DNA of 64,000 nt from Hexactinellida sp. DTS-2022 (lineage: Eukaryota; Porifera; Hexactinellida). Numbering within the stretch: position 1 is the first letter of the stretch; the number at the start of each line of letters is the position of its first letter. The translations under genes were made by a program, and so were the position numbers. The stretch is taken from contig JAPNXP010000002.1 in NCBI GenBank assembly GCA_028753945.1, positions 11,160,001 to 11,224,000 of the forward strand, given 5' to 3'. Below the pieces are notes generated by a model. The model saw only the letters and a program-made list of their open reading frames with translations, was not told the origin of the DNA and did no database searches. Of the stretch, positions 10,345-22,142 are shown in pieces.

Positions 10345-12492
10345 CTAACAGTGCCACTGATACTCCACTCATCAATTAACATTCATTTGAGAGCCTAATA
10401 TTGAGAAAAACCGATTTTCGTGTGCAATGACTGTCAAAAATACCCAAATTGATAAATTAATGGTTTAAGGATGTTTCCAATTGTTTTTTTGATCATAAGA
10501 GGAATTTATCACCAAATATGTCCTAATAGTGCCAATGAAACTCCACTAACTCAATTAACATTCATTTAAGAGCCTAATATCCCGAAAAACCAATTTTCGT
10601 GTGCAATGACTGTCAAAAACACCCAAATTGATAAATTAATGGTTTAAGGATGTTTCCAATTGTTTTTTTGATAATACGAAGAATTTAACATCAAATAGTC
10701 CTAACAGTGCCAATGAAACTCCACTAACTCAATTGACATTCATTTAAGAGCCTAATATCAAGAAAAACCAATTTTCAAGTACAATGACTGTCAAAAACTC
10801 CCAAATTGATAAATTAATGGATTAAGGACGTTTCCAGTTGTTTCGTTTGATGATAAGAAGTATTTATCGTGAAAGATGTCCTAACAGTGCCACTGATACT
10901 CCACAAACTCAATTAACATTCATTTGAGAGCCAAATATTGAGAAAAACCAATTTTCGTGTGCAAAGACTGTCAAAAACTCCCAAATTGATAAATTAATGG
11001 TTTAAGGATGTTTCCAATTGTTTTTTCGATCATAAGAGGAATTTATCATCAAATATGTCCTAATAGTGCCACTGAAACTCCACTAACTCAATTGACATTC
11101 ATTTAAGAGCCAAATATCCCGAAAAACCAATTTTCGTGTGCATTGACTGTCAAAAACACCCAAATTGATATATTAATGGTTTAAGGATGTTTCCAATTGT
11201 TTTTTTGATAAAACGAAGAATTTAACATCAAATAGTCCTAACAGTGCCAATGAAACTCCACTAACTCAATTGACATTCATTTAAGAGCCTAATATCAAGA
11301 AAAACCAATTTTCAAGTACAATGACTGTCAAAAACTCCCAAATTGATAAATTAATGGATTATGGACGTTTCCAGTTGTTTCGTTTGATGATAAGAAGTAT
11401 TTATCATGAAAAGTGTCCTAACAGTGCCACTGATACTCCACAAACTCAATTAACATTCATTTGAGAGCCAAATATTGAGAAAAACCAATTTTCGTGTGCA
11501 ATGACTGTCAAAAACTCCCAAATTGATAAATTAATGGTTTGAGGATGTTTCCAATTGTTTTTTTGATCATAAGAGGAATTTATCATCAAATATGTCCTAA
11601 TAGTGCCAATGAAACTCCACTAACTCAATTAACATTCATTTAAGAGCCAAATATCCCGAAAAACCAATTTTCGTGTGCAATGACTGTCAAAAACACCCAA
11701 ATTGATAAATTAATGGTTTAAGGATGTTTCCAATTGTTTTTTTGATAATACGAAGAATTTAACATCAAATAAGTCCTAACAGTGCCAATGAAACTCCACT
11801 AACTCAATTGAAATTCATTTAAGAGCCTAATATAAAGTAAACCAATTTTAAAGTACAATGACTGTCAAAAACTCCCAAATTGATAAATTAATGGTTTAAG
11901 GACGTTGCTAGTTGTATCTTTTGATGATATGAAGTATTTATCATCAAAAGTGTCCTAACAGTGCCACTGATACTCCACAAACTCAATAAACATTCATTTG
12001 AGAGCCTAATATTGAGAAAAACCAATTTTCGTGTGCAATGACTTTCAAAAAATCCCAAATTGATAAATTAATGGTTTAAGGAAGTTGATAGTTGTTTCTT
12101 TTGTTGATAAGAAGTGTTTACCGGAACAGGTGTCCTAACAGTGCCACTGAAACTCCACTCACCCAATTAACATTCATATAATATTCTCATATATCGAAAA
12201 ACCAATTTTCGTGTGCAATGACTGTCAAAACTCCCAAATTGATAGATTAATGGATTAAGGACGTTTCCAGTTGTTTCGTTTGATGATAAGAAGTATTTAT
12301 CATCAAAGGTGTCCTAACAGTGCCACTGAAACTCCACAAAGTCATTTATCATTCATTCAATAGCCTAATATCGAGAAAAACCAATTTTTGAAGGCAATGA
12401 CTGTCAAAAACTTGAAATTGATGAATTAGTGTTTTAAGGACGTTTCCATTTGTTTCTTTTGATGATCTGAAGTATTTACCGTAAAAGGTGTC
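10345..12492 (+). repeat. 2,148-bp higher-order repeat (12 monomers), copy 1
   Basis: The marker CTCCACTCATCAATTAACA and the following GAAAAACCGATTTTCG occur here and again exactly 2,148 bp downstream (GCCTAATATT at 10393 and 12541). The unit is twelve monomers averaging 179 bp. It ends with the TGATCTGAAGTATTTACCG tail that precedes the second copy. Differences are few: for example GGAAGTTGATAG here against GGAAGTTGCTAG in copy 2, and ATATATCG against ATATATTG. Confidence 0.88.
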
Positions 12493-14640
12493 CTAACAGT
12501 GCCACTGAAACTCCACTCATCAATTAACATTCATTTGAGAGCCTAATATTGAGAAAAACCGATTTTCGTGTGCAATGACTGTCAAAAATACCCAAATTGA
12601 TAAATTAATGGTTTAAGGATGTTTCCAATTGTTTTTTTGATCATAAGAGGAATTTATCACCAAATATGTCCTAATAGTGCCAATGAAACTCCACTAGCTC
12701 AATTAACATTCATTTAAGAGCCTAATATCCCGAAAAACCAATTTTCGTGTGCAATGACTGTCAAAAACACCCAAATTGATAAATTAATGGTTTAAGGATG
12801 TTTCCAATTGTTTTTTTGATAATACGAAGAATTTAACATCAAATAGTCCTAACAGTGCCAATGAAACTCCACTAACTCAATTGACATTCATTTAAGAGCC
12901 TAATATCAAGAAAAACCAATTTTCAAGTACAATGACTGTCAAAAACTCCCAAATTGATAAATTAATGGATTAAGGACGTTTCCAGTTGTTTCGTTTGATG
13001 ATAAGAAGTATTTATCGTGAAAAGTGTCCTAACAGTGCCACTGATACTCCACAAACTCAATTAACATTCATTTGAGAGCCAAATATTGAGAAAAACCAAT
13101 TTTCGTGTGCAATGACTGTCAAAATCTCCCAAATTGATAAATTAATGGTTTAAGGATGTTTCCAATTGTTTTTTTGATCATAAGAGGAATTTATCATCAA
13201 ATATGTCCTAATAGTGCCACTGAAACTCCACTAACTCAATTGACATTCATTTAAGAGCCTAATATCCCGAAAAACCAATTTTCGTGTGCATTGACTGTCA
13301 AAAACACCCAAATTGATATATTAATGGTTTAAGGATGTTTCCAATTGTTTTTTTGATAATACGAAGAATTTAACATCAAATAGTCCTAACAGTGCCAATG
13401 AAACTCCACTAACTCAATTGACATTCATTTAAGAGCCTAATATCAAGAAAAACCAATTTTCAAGTACAATGACTGTCAAAAACTCCCAAATTGATAAATT
13501 AATGGATTATGGACGTTTCCAGTTGTTTCGTTTGATGATAAGAAGTATTTATCATGAAAAGTGTCCTAACAGTGCCACTGATACTCCACAAACTCAATTA
13601 ACATTCATTTGAGAGCCAAATATTGAGAAAAACCAATTTTCGTGTGCAATGACTGTCAAAAACTCCCAAATTGATAAATTAATGGTTTGAGGATGTTTCC
13701 AATTGTTTTTTTGATCATAAGAGGAATTTATCATCAAATATGTCCTAATAGTGCCAATGAAACTCCACTAACTCAATTAACATTCATTTAAGAGCCAAAT
13801 ATCCCGAAAAACCAATTTTCGTGTGCAATGACTGTCAAAAACACCCAAATTGATAAATTAATGGTTTAAGGATGTTTCCAATTGTTTTTTTGATAATACG
13901 AAGAATTTAACATCAAATAAGTCCTAACAGTGCCAATGAAACTCCACTAACTCAATTGACATTCATTTAAGAGCCTAATATAAAGTAAACCAATTTTAAA
14001 GTACAATGACTGTCAAAAACTCCCAAATTGATAAATTAATGGTTTAAGGACGTTGCTAGTTGTATCTTTTGATGATATGAAGTATTTATCATCAAAAGTG
14101 TCCTAACAGTGCCACTGATACTCCACAAACTCAATAAACATTCATTTGAGAGCCTAATATTGAGAAAAACCAATTTTCGTGTGCAATGACTTTCAAAAAA
14201 TCCCAAATTGATAAATTAATGGTTTAAGGAAGTTGCTAGTTGTTTCTTTTGTTGATAAGAAGTGTTTACCGGAACAGGTGTCCTAACAGTGCCACTGAAA
14301 CTCCACTCACCCAATTAACATTCATATAATATTCTCATATATTGAAAAACCAATTTTCGTGTGCAATGACTGTCAAAACTCCCAAATTGATAGATTAATG
14401 GATTAAGGACGTTTCCAGTTGTTTCGTTTGATGATAAGAAGTATTTATCATCAAAGGTGTCCTAACAGTGCCACTGAAACTCCACAAAGTCATTTATCAT
14501 TCATTCAATAGCCTAATATCGAGAAAAACCAATTTTTGAAGGCAATGACTGTCAAAAACTTGAAATTGATGAATTAGTGTTTTAAGGACGTTTCCATTTG
14601 TTTCTTTTGATGATCTGAAGTATTTACCGTAAAAGGTGTC
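12493..14640 (+). repeat. 2,148-bp higher-order repeat (12 monomers), copy 2
   Basis: Follows copy 1 directly, in the same order of variant monomers. The match ends where GTGCCACTGAAACTCC in copy 1 gives way to GTGCAAATGAAACTCC near 14648. In block copy B only the first of the two units carries the 359-bp loss, so the 2,148-bp duplication predates the 7.7-kb one. Confidence 0.88.
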
Positions 14641-14780
14641 CTAACAGTGCAAATGAAACTCCACTAACTCAATTGACATTCATTTAAGAGCCTAATATCA
14701 AGAAAAACCAATTTTGAAGTACATTGACTGTCAAAAACTCCCAAATTGATAAATTAATGGATTAAGGACGTTTCCAGTTG

Positions 14781-14800
14781 TTTCGTTTGATAATACGAAG
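14781..14800 (+). other. Duplication junction: hybrid monomer tail
   Basis: TTTCGTTTGA belongs to the 'GGACG...GATGATAAGAAG' tail class, and TAATACGAAG belongs to the 'GGATG...AATACGAAG' class. Their fusion inside one monomer marks the point where the end of block copy A meets the start of copy B. The corresponding unfused continuation (TTTCGTTTGATGATATTAAG) is seen at 4881-4900 and about 22133-22152. Confidence 0.82.
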
Positions 14801-16073
14801 AATTTAACATCAAATAGTCCTAACAGTGCCACTGATACTCCACAAACTCAATTAACATTCATTTGAGAGCCAAATATTGAGAAAAACCAATTTTCGTGTG
14901 CAATGACTGTCAAAAACTCCCAAATTGATAAATTAATGGTTTAAGGACGTTGCTAGTTGTTTCTTTTGATGATATGAAGTATTTATCATCAAAAGTGTCC
15001 TAACAGTGCCACTGATACTCCACAAACTCAATAAACATCCATTTGAGAGCCTAATACTGAGAAAAACCAATTTTCGTGTGCAATGACTGTCAAAAACTCA
15101 CAAATTGTTAAATAAATGGTTTAAGGATGTTTCCAATTGTTTTTTTGATAATAAGAAGAATTTATCATGAAAAGTGTCCTAACAGTGCCACTGATATTCC
15201 ACAAACTCAATTAACATTCATTGGAGAGCCTAATATTGAGAAAAACCAATTTTCGTGTGCAATGACTGTCAAAAACTCCCAAATTGATAAATTAATGGTT
15301 TAAGGAAGTTGCTAGTTGTTTCTTTTGTTGATAAGAAGTGTTTACCGGAACAGGTGTCCTAACAGTGCCACTGAAACTCCACACACTCAATTAACATTCA
15401 TTTAATATTCTCATTTATCGAAAACCAATTTTCGTGTGCAATGACCTTCAAATACTCCCAAATTGATAAATTATTGGAATAAGGATGTTTTCAATTGTTT
15501 TTTTGATAATAAGAACAATTTATCATCAAATATGTCCTAATAGTGCCAATGAAAGTCCACTAACTCAATTAACATTCATTTAAGAGCCTAATATCAAGAA
15601 AAGCCAATTTTAGTGTGCAATGACTGTAAAACTCCCAAATTGATAAATTAAGGTATTTAGGACGTTTAAAGTTGTTTCGTTTGATGATAAGAAGTATTTA
15701 TTATCAAAATTGTCCTAACAGTGCCACTGAAACTCCACTAACTCAATTGACATTCATTTAAGAGCTTAATATCATGAAAAACCAATTTTCAAGTACAATG
15801 ACTGTCAAAAACTCCCAAATTGATAAATTAATCTTTTAAGGACGTTGCTAGTTGTTTCTTTTGATGATATGAAGTATTTATCATCAAAAGTGTCCTAACA
15901 GTGCCACTGATACTCCACAAACTCAATTAACATTCATTTGAGAGCCTAATTTTGAGAAAAATCAATTTTCGTGTGCAATGACTGTCAAAAACTCCCAAAT
16001 TGATAAATTAGTGGTTTAAGGATGTTTCCAATTGTTTTTTTGATAATAAGAAGAATTTATCGTCAAATATGTC

Positions 16074-16077
16074 CTAA
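16074..16077 (+). other. Target-site duplication CTAA, left side of element copy 2
   Basis: Same split of the GTCCTAACAGTGCC phase mark as at copy 1, in an identical flanking monomer. The identity of site and flank shows that the element was copied with the satellite rather than inserted twice. Confidence 0.8.
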
Positions 16078-16095
16078 CGCTATTTCCGCCAAAAT
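16078..16095 (+). repeat. Left terminal inverted repeat, element copy 2
   Basis: CGCTATTTCCGCCAAAAT, identical to 8367-8384. Confidence 0.82.
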
Positions 16096-17458
16096 GAATG
16101 GAGTGAGTATATACAACACACTACACGCTGATCCTAGTAAGCTAATATTTTCAGTTCTATACCGGCTATATATGTAAGCTATTTTAAGACTGCTACCGCT
16201 CTAATATAAGGCTTCTAAGTACTGATTTTTTTTGAAATTCTATATTTAAGCTCCCAAAGAGAATAATATAGTACCAAAAGCTTAGTTCTGAAGAATTGAA
16301 AAAGATTACAAGGATCTGAATCACTCAAATCCATTCTACTACATCCCCTTGAGATTAGCTAGGAAAGTCCTAATATTAAAAAGTCAAATTTTTCGTCGGG
16401 ATTGCTCCATTTTAGAAAAAACGGACGGTTTTCCCACATTTGAGCCACATTCTTGCTTCCAAAGGTGTCTAGATTTTAATTAAGTACGAAATCGGACAAT
16501 CCGAACTGTAACAGGTCTAAGTATACTTATTATGGTGCTATATTCCAAATCTCAGCGATAAAACTTCAAAAAGTTCCCCAAAACTAAGCTTTGAAATAGT
16601 GGCATGCTATAATTAGTTACGGTGGTCTTCAAGTGGCAGAGAGGATTTTCGACACGTCTACAGCGAAGAATATTGATTCGGGAAGGAATTAAAATCGGCC
16701 ATCTTGCTGGAATTCAATCACTAATAGTGTCTGAAAGTTAGAACTAAGCTCCAGTTAGCTTTTGAATTTGGATTTTCTCAATTATGATGATTACATGACA
16801 CTCCTTATATGGGCATTCGAGATTATTAGCAAGGTAACCATTTGGTTTTGAGTGATTTTTGACTTTGCAATGATTTAGAAATGATATATCAATGTGATTA
16901 GGAATTTAGAGCTTAGCTCTAGAGTCTCCCGTTTAGGAGATACAAATTTGCATGTGTCATCAAAATTGGTCACATTCACACTACCATATAGGGCAATCTC
17001 GAAAACGGTGCGTCCTAGGCTCACAAAATGTATTATTCACATATGGGAAACCATGTGTTCTGATCATTTTTCACTAGTCTAACTTGAATTTATCTCTTTT
17101 CCTCTCTGAGTAACAAATTAGTTAAGAATCCGTACCCTGAAGACCGCCGAAGGGCTATAACTTTTGCAATTTCCACTTTTATCTAAAAATTTTTGTTGAG
17201 TTGTGCAAAAATTTTGTCAGACTATCATATGTCTGAATATTGAATCGTTGTAAATACAATAAATAGTTATTTTAACGTGGGCAACACCTTTGGAGTTATA
17301 AAACCGCGTTATAATATTAAAAGCTGCTCTACTAAAACAGTTATAACTCTGGAAATAATGATCGGATCGATGAAAACCCAAGTCCCATCGATAGATACCA
17401 TCCTTCCGCAGTGTCTGTAAAAATTTCGTAAAAATCGGTGAACATTTAATTCCTTATT

Positions 17459-17477
17459 ATTTTGGGCTGAAATAGCG
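17459..17477 (-). repeat. Right terminal inverted repeat, element copy 2
   Basis: ATTTTGGGCTGAAATAGCG on the plus strand, identical to 9748-9766 and inverse to the left end with one mismatch and one gap. Confidence 0.82.
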
Positions 17478-17481
17478 CTAA
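17478..17481 (+). other. Target-site duplication CTAA, right side of element copy 2
   Basis: CTAA followed by CAGTGCCAATG; the satellite monomer resumes in phase with the one broken at 16077. Confidence 0.8.
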
Positions 17482-20400
17482 CAGTGCCAATGAAACTCCA
17501 CTAACTCAATTAACATTCTTTTAAAAGCCTAATATTAAGAAAAACCTATTTTTGTGTGCAATGACTGTAAAAACTCCCAAATTGATAGATTAATGGATTA
17601 AGGACGTTTCCAGTTGTTTCGTTTGATGATAAAAAGTATTTATCATCAAAAGTGTCCTAACAGTGCCACTGAAATTCCACAAAGTCATTTATCATTCATT
17701 CAATATCCTAATATCGAGAAAAACAAATTTTTGTGCGCAATGACTGTCAAAAACTTGTTACTGATGAATTAGTGTTTTAAGGACGTTTCCATTTGTTTCT
17801 TTTGATAATAAGAAGTATTTACAGCAAAAGGTGTCCTATCAGTGCCACTGAAACTCCACCTACTCAATTTACATTCATTTAATAGCTTAATATCGAGAAA
17901 AGCCAATTTTTGTGTGCAATGACTGTAAAAACTCCCAAATTGATAAATTAAGGGATTTAGGACGTTTAAAGTTGTTTCGTTTGATGATAAGAATAATTTA
18001 TAACGTTTCTAGTTGTTTCTTTCGATGATAAGAAGTATTTACCGTAAAATGTGTCCTAACAGTGCCACTGATACTCCACTCATCAATTAACATTCATTTG
18101 AGAGCCTAATATTGAGAAAAACCGATTTTCGTGTGCAATGACTGTCAAAAATACCCAAATTGATAAATTAATGGTTTAAGGATGTTTCCAATTGTTTTTT
18201 TGATCATAAGAGGAATTTATCACCAAATATGTCCTAATAGTGCCAATGAAACTCCACTAACTCAATTAACATTCATTTAAGAGCCTAATATCCCGAAAAA
18301 CCAATTTTCGTGTGCAATGACTGTCAAAAACACCCAAATTGATAAATTAATGGTTTAAGGATGTTTCCAATTGTTTTTTTGATAATACGAAGAATTTAAC
18401 ATCAAATAGTCCTAACAGTGCCAATGAAACTCCACTAACTCAATTGACATTCATTTAAGAGCCTAATATCAAGAAAAACCAATTTTCAAGTACAATGACT
18501 GTCAAAAACTCCCAAATTGATAAATTAATGGATTAAGGACGTTTCCAGTTGTTTCGTTTGATGATAAGAAGTATTTATCGTGAAAGGTGTCCTAACAGTG
18601 CCACTGATACTCCACAAACTCAATTAACATTCATTTGAGAGCCAAATATTGAGAAAAACCAATTTTCGTGTGCAAAGACTGTCAAAAACTCCCAAATTGA
18701 TAAATTAATGGTTTAAGGATGTTTCCAATTGTTTTTTTGATCATAAGAGGAATTTATCATCAAATATGTCCTAATAGTGCCACTGAAACTCCACTAACTC
18801 AATTGACATTCATTTAAGAGCCAAATATCCCGAAAAACCAATTTTCGTGTGCATTGACTGTCAAAAACACCCAAATTGATATATTAATGGTTTAAGGATG
18901 TTTCCAATTGTTTTTTTGATAATACGAAGAATTTAACATCAAATAGTCCTAACAGTGCCAATGAAACTCCACTAACTCAATTGACATTCATTTAAGAGCC
19001 TAATATCAAGAAAAACCAATTTTCAAGTACAATGACTGTCAAAAACACCCAAATTGATAAATTAATGGTTTAAGGATGTTTCCAATTGTTTTTTTGATAA
19101 TACGAAGAATTTAACATCAAATAAGTCCTAACAGTGCCAATGAAACTCCACTAACTCAATTGACATTCATTTAAGAGCCTAATATAAAGTAAACCAATTT
19201 TAAAGTACAATGACTGTCAAAAACTCCCAAATTGATAAATTAATGGTTTAAGGACGTTGCTAGTTGTATCTTTTGATGATATGAAGTATTTATCATCAAA
19301 AGTGTCCTAACAGTGCCACTGATACTCCACAAACTCAATAAACATTCATTTGAGAGCCTAATATTGAGAAAAACCAATTTTCGTGTGCAATGACTTTCAA
19401 AAAATCCCAAATTGATAAATTAATGGTTTAAGGAAGTTGATAGTTGTTTCTTTTGTTGATAAGAAGTGTTTACCGGAACAGGTGTCCTAACAGTGCCACT
19501 GAAACTCCACTCACCCAATTAACATTCATATAATATTCTCATATATCGAAAAACCAATTTTCGTGTGCAATGACTGTCAAAACTCCCAAATTGATAGATT
19601 AATGGATTAAGGACGTTTCCAGTTGTTTCGTTTGATGATAAGAAGTATTTATCATCAAAGGTGTCCTAACAGTGCCACTGAAACTCCACAAAGTCATTTA
19701 TCATTCATTCAATAGCCTAATATCGAGAAAAACCAATTTTTGAAGGCAATGACTGTCAAAAACTTGAAATTGATGAATTAGTGTTTTAAGGACGTTTCCA
19801 TTTGTTTCTTTTGATGATCTGAAGTATTTACCGTAAAAGGTGTCCTAACAGTGCCACTGAAACTCCACTCATCAATTAACATTCATTTGAGAGCCTAATA
19901 TTGAGAAAAACCGATTTTCGTGTGCAATGACTGTCAAAAATACCCAAATTGATAAATTAATGGTTTAAGGATGTTTCCAATTGTTTTTTTGATCATAAGA
20001 GGAATTTATCACCAAATATGTCCTAATAGTGCCAATGAAACTCCACTAGCTCAATTAACATTCATTTAAGAGCCTAATATCCCGAAAAACCAATTTTCGT
20101 GTGCAATGACTGTCAAAAACACCCAAATTGATAAATTAATGGTTTAAGGATGTTTCCAATTGTTTTTTTGATAATACGAAGAATTTAACATCAAATAGTC
20201 CTAACAGTGCCAATGAAACTCCACTAACTCAATTGACATTCATTTAAGAGCCTAATATCAAGAAAAACCAATTTTCAAGTACAATGACTGTCAAAAACTC
20301 CCAAATTGATAAATTAATGGATTAAGGACGTTTCCAGTTGTTTCGTTTGATGATAAGAAGTATTTATCGTGAAAAGTGTCCTAATAGTGCCACTGATACT

Positions 20401-22142
20401 CCACAAACTCAATTAACATTCATTTGAGAGCCAAATATTGAGAAAAACCAATTTTCGTGTGCAATGACTGTCAAAATCTCCCAAATTGATAAATTAATGG
20501 TTTAAGGATGTTTCCAATTGTTTTTTTGATCATAAGAGGAATTTATCATCAAATATGTCCTAATAGTGCCACTGAAACTCCACTAACTCAATTGACATTC
20601 ATTTAAGAGCCTAATATCCCGAAAAACCAATTTTCGTGTGCATTGACTGTCAAAAACACCCAAATTGATATATTAATGGTTTAAGGATGTTTCCAATTGT
20701 TTTTTTGATAATACGAAGAATTTAACATCAAATAGTCCTAACAGTGCCAATGAAACTCCACTAACTCAATTGACATTCATTTAAGAGCCTAATATCAAGA
20801 AAAACCAATTTTCAAGTACAATGACTGTCAAAAACTCCCAAATTGATAAATTAATGGATTATGGACGTTTCCAGTTGTTTCGTTTGATGATAAGAAGTAT
20901 TTATCATGAAAAGTGTCCTAACAGTGCCACTGATACTCCACAAACTCAATTAACATTCATTTGAGAGCCAAATATTGAGAAAAACCAATTTTCGTGTGCA
21001 ATGACTGTCAAAAACTCCCAAATTGATAAATTAATGGTTTGAGGATGTTTCCAATTGTTTTTTTGATCATAAGAGGAATTTATCATCAAATATGTCCTAA
21101 TAGTGCCAATGAAACTCCACTAACTCAATTAACATTCATTTAAGAGCCAAATATCCCGAAAAACCAATTTTCGTGTGCAATGACTGTCAAAAACACCCAA
21201 ATTGATAAATTAATGGTTTAAGGATGTTTCCAATTGTTTTTTTGATAATACGAAGAATTTAACATCAAATAAGTCCTAACAGTGCCAATGAAACTCCACT
21301 AACTCAATTGACATTCATTTAAGAGCCTAATATAAAGTAAACCAATTTTAAAGTACAATGACTGTCAAAAACTCCCAAATTGATAAATTAATGGTTTAAG
21401 GACGTTGCTAGTTGTATCTTTTGATGATATGAAGTATTTATCATCAAAAGTGTCCTAACAGTGCCACTGATACTCCACAAACTCAATAAACATTCATTTG
21501 AGAGCCTAATATTGAGAAAAACCAATTTTCGTGTGCAATGACTTTCAAAAAATCCCAAATTGATAAATTAATGGTTTAAGGAAGTTGCTAGTTGTTTCTT
21601 TTGTTGATAAGAAGTGTTTACCGGAACAGGTGTCCTAACAGTGCCACTGAAACTCCACTCACCCAATTAACATTCATATAATATTCTCATATATTGAAAA
21701 ACCAATTTTCGTGTGCAATGACTGTCAAAACTCCCAAATTGATAGATTAATGGATTAAGGACGTTTCCAGTTGTTTCGTTTGATGATAAGAAGTATTTAT
21801 CATCAAAGGTGTCCTAACAGTGCCACTGAAACTCCACAAAGTCATTTATCATTCATTCAATAGCCTAATATCGAGAAAAACCAATTTTTGAAGGCAATGA
21901 CTGTCAAAAACTTGAAATTGATGAATTAGTGTTTTAAGGACGTTTCCATTTGTTTCTTTTGATGATCTGAAGTATTTACCGTAAAAGGTGTCCTAACAGT
22001 GCAAATGAAACTCCACTAACTCAATTGACATTCATTTAAGAGCCTAATATCAAGAAAAACCAATTTTGAAGTACATTGACTGTCAAAAACTCCCAAATTG
22101 ATAAATTAATGGATTAAGGACGTTTCCAGTTGTTTCGTTTGA

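Larger units (their letters stand above)
7080..14790 (+). repeat. 7.7-kb tandem block, copy A (contains transposon copy 1)
   Basis: Each position in 7080 to about 11329 matches the position 7,711 bp downstream: 7080 pairs with 14791, element start 8367 with 16078, and element end 9766 with 17477. From about 11690 to 14790 the offset is 7,352, because copy B lacks 359 bp. The left edge shows as a hybrid monomer in copy B: TTTCGTTTGA from one monomer tail is joined directly to TAATACGAAG from another at 14790/14791. The matching right edge is at about 22142. Differences between copies are sparse single bases, for example G at 7522 against A at 15233. Confidence 0.9.
9767..16077 (+). repeat. Satellite array between the two element copies
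   Basis: About 35 satellite monomers in the same orientation and phase as the left block. It includes an extended 220-bp monomer (10122-10341), two copies of a 2,148-bp unit (10345-14640) and the start of block copy B at 14791. No open frame or non-satellite sequence is present. Confidence 0.96.
16078..17477. mobile_element. 1,400-bp terminal-inverted-repeat element, copy 2
   Basis: Same length as copy 1 and, reading by eye, identical except at 16400 (G here, T at the matching 8689). It has the same ends, the same CTAA flanks and the same internal inverted repeats. The shared 62-codon frame (16894-17082) is conserved only because the whole block is a recent copy, so its identity is not evidence of coding. 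No transposase motif is seen. Confidence 0.85.
14791..22142 (+). repeat. 7.7-kb tandem block, copy B (contains transposon copy 2)
   Basis: Second copy of 7080-14790, including the whole 1,400-bp element and its flanking duplications. It is 359 bp (two monomers) shorter: the loss lies in the region matching copy A 11330-11690 and shows at about 19040, where AAAAACTCCC switches to AAAAACACCC. After that the offset to copy A changes from 7,711 to 7,352 and stays there to the end. At about 22142 the sequence continues with the type of monomer found at 4891 onward. Confidence 0.9.
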
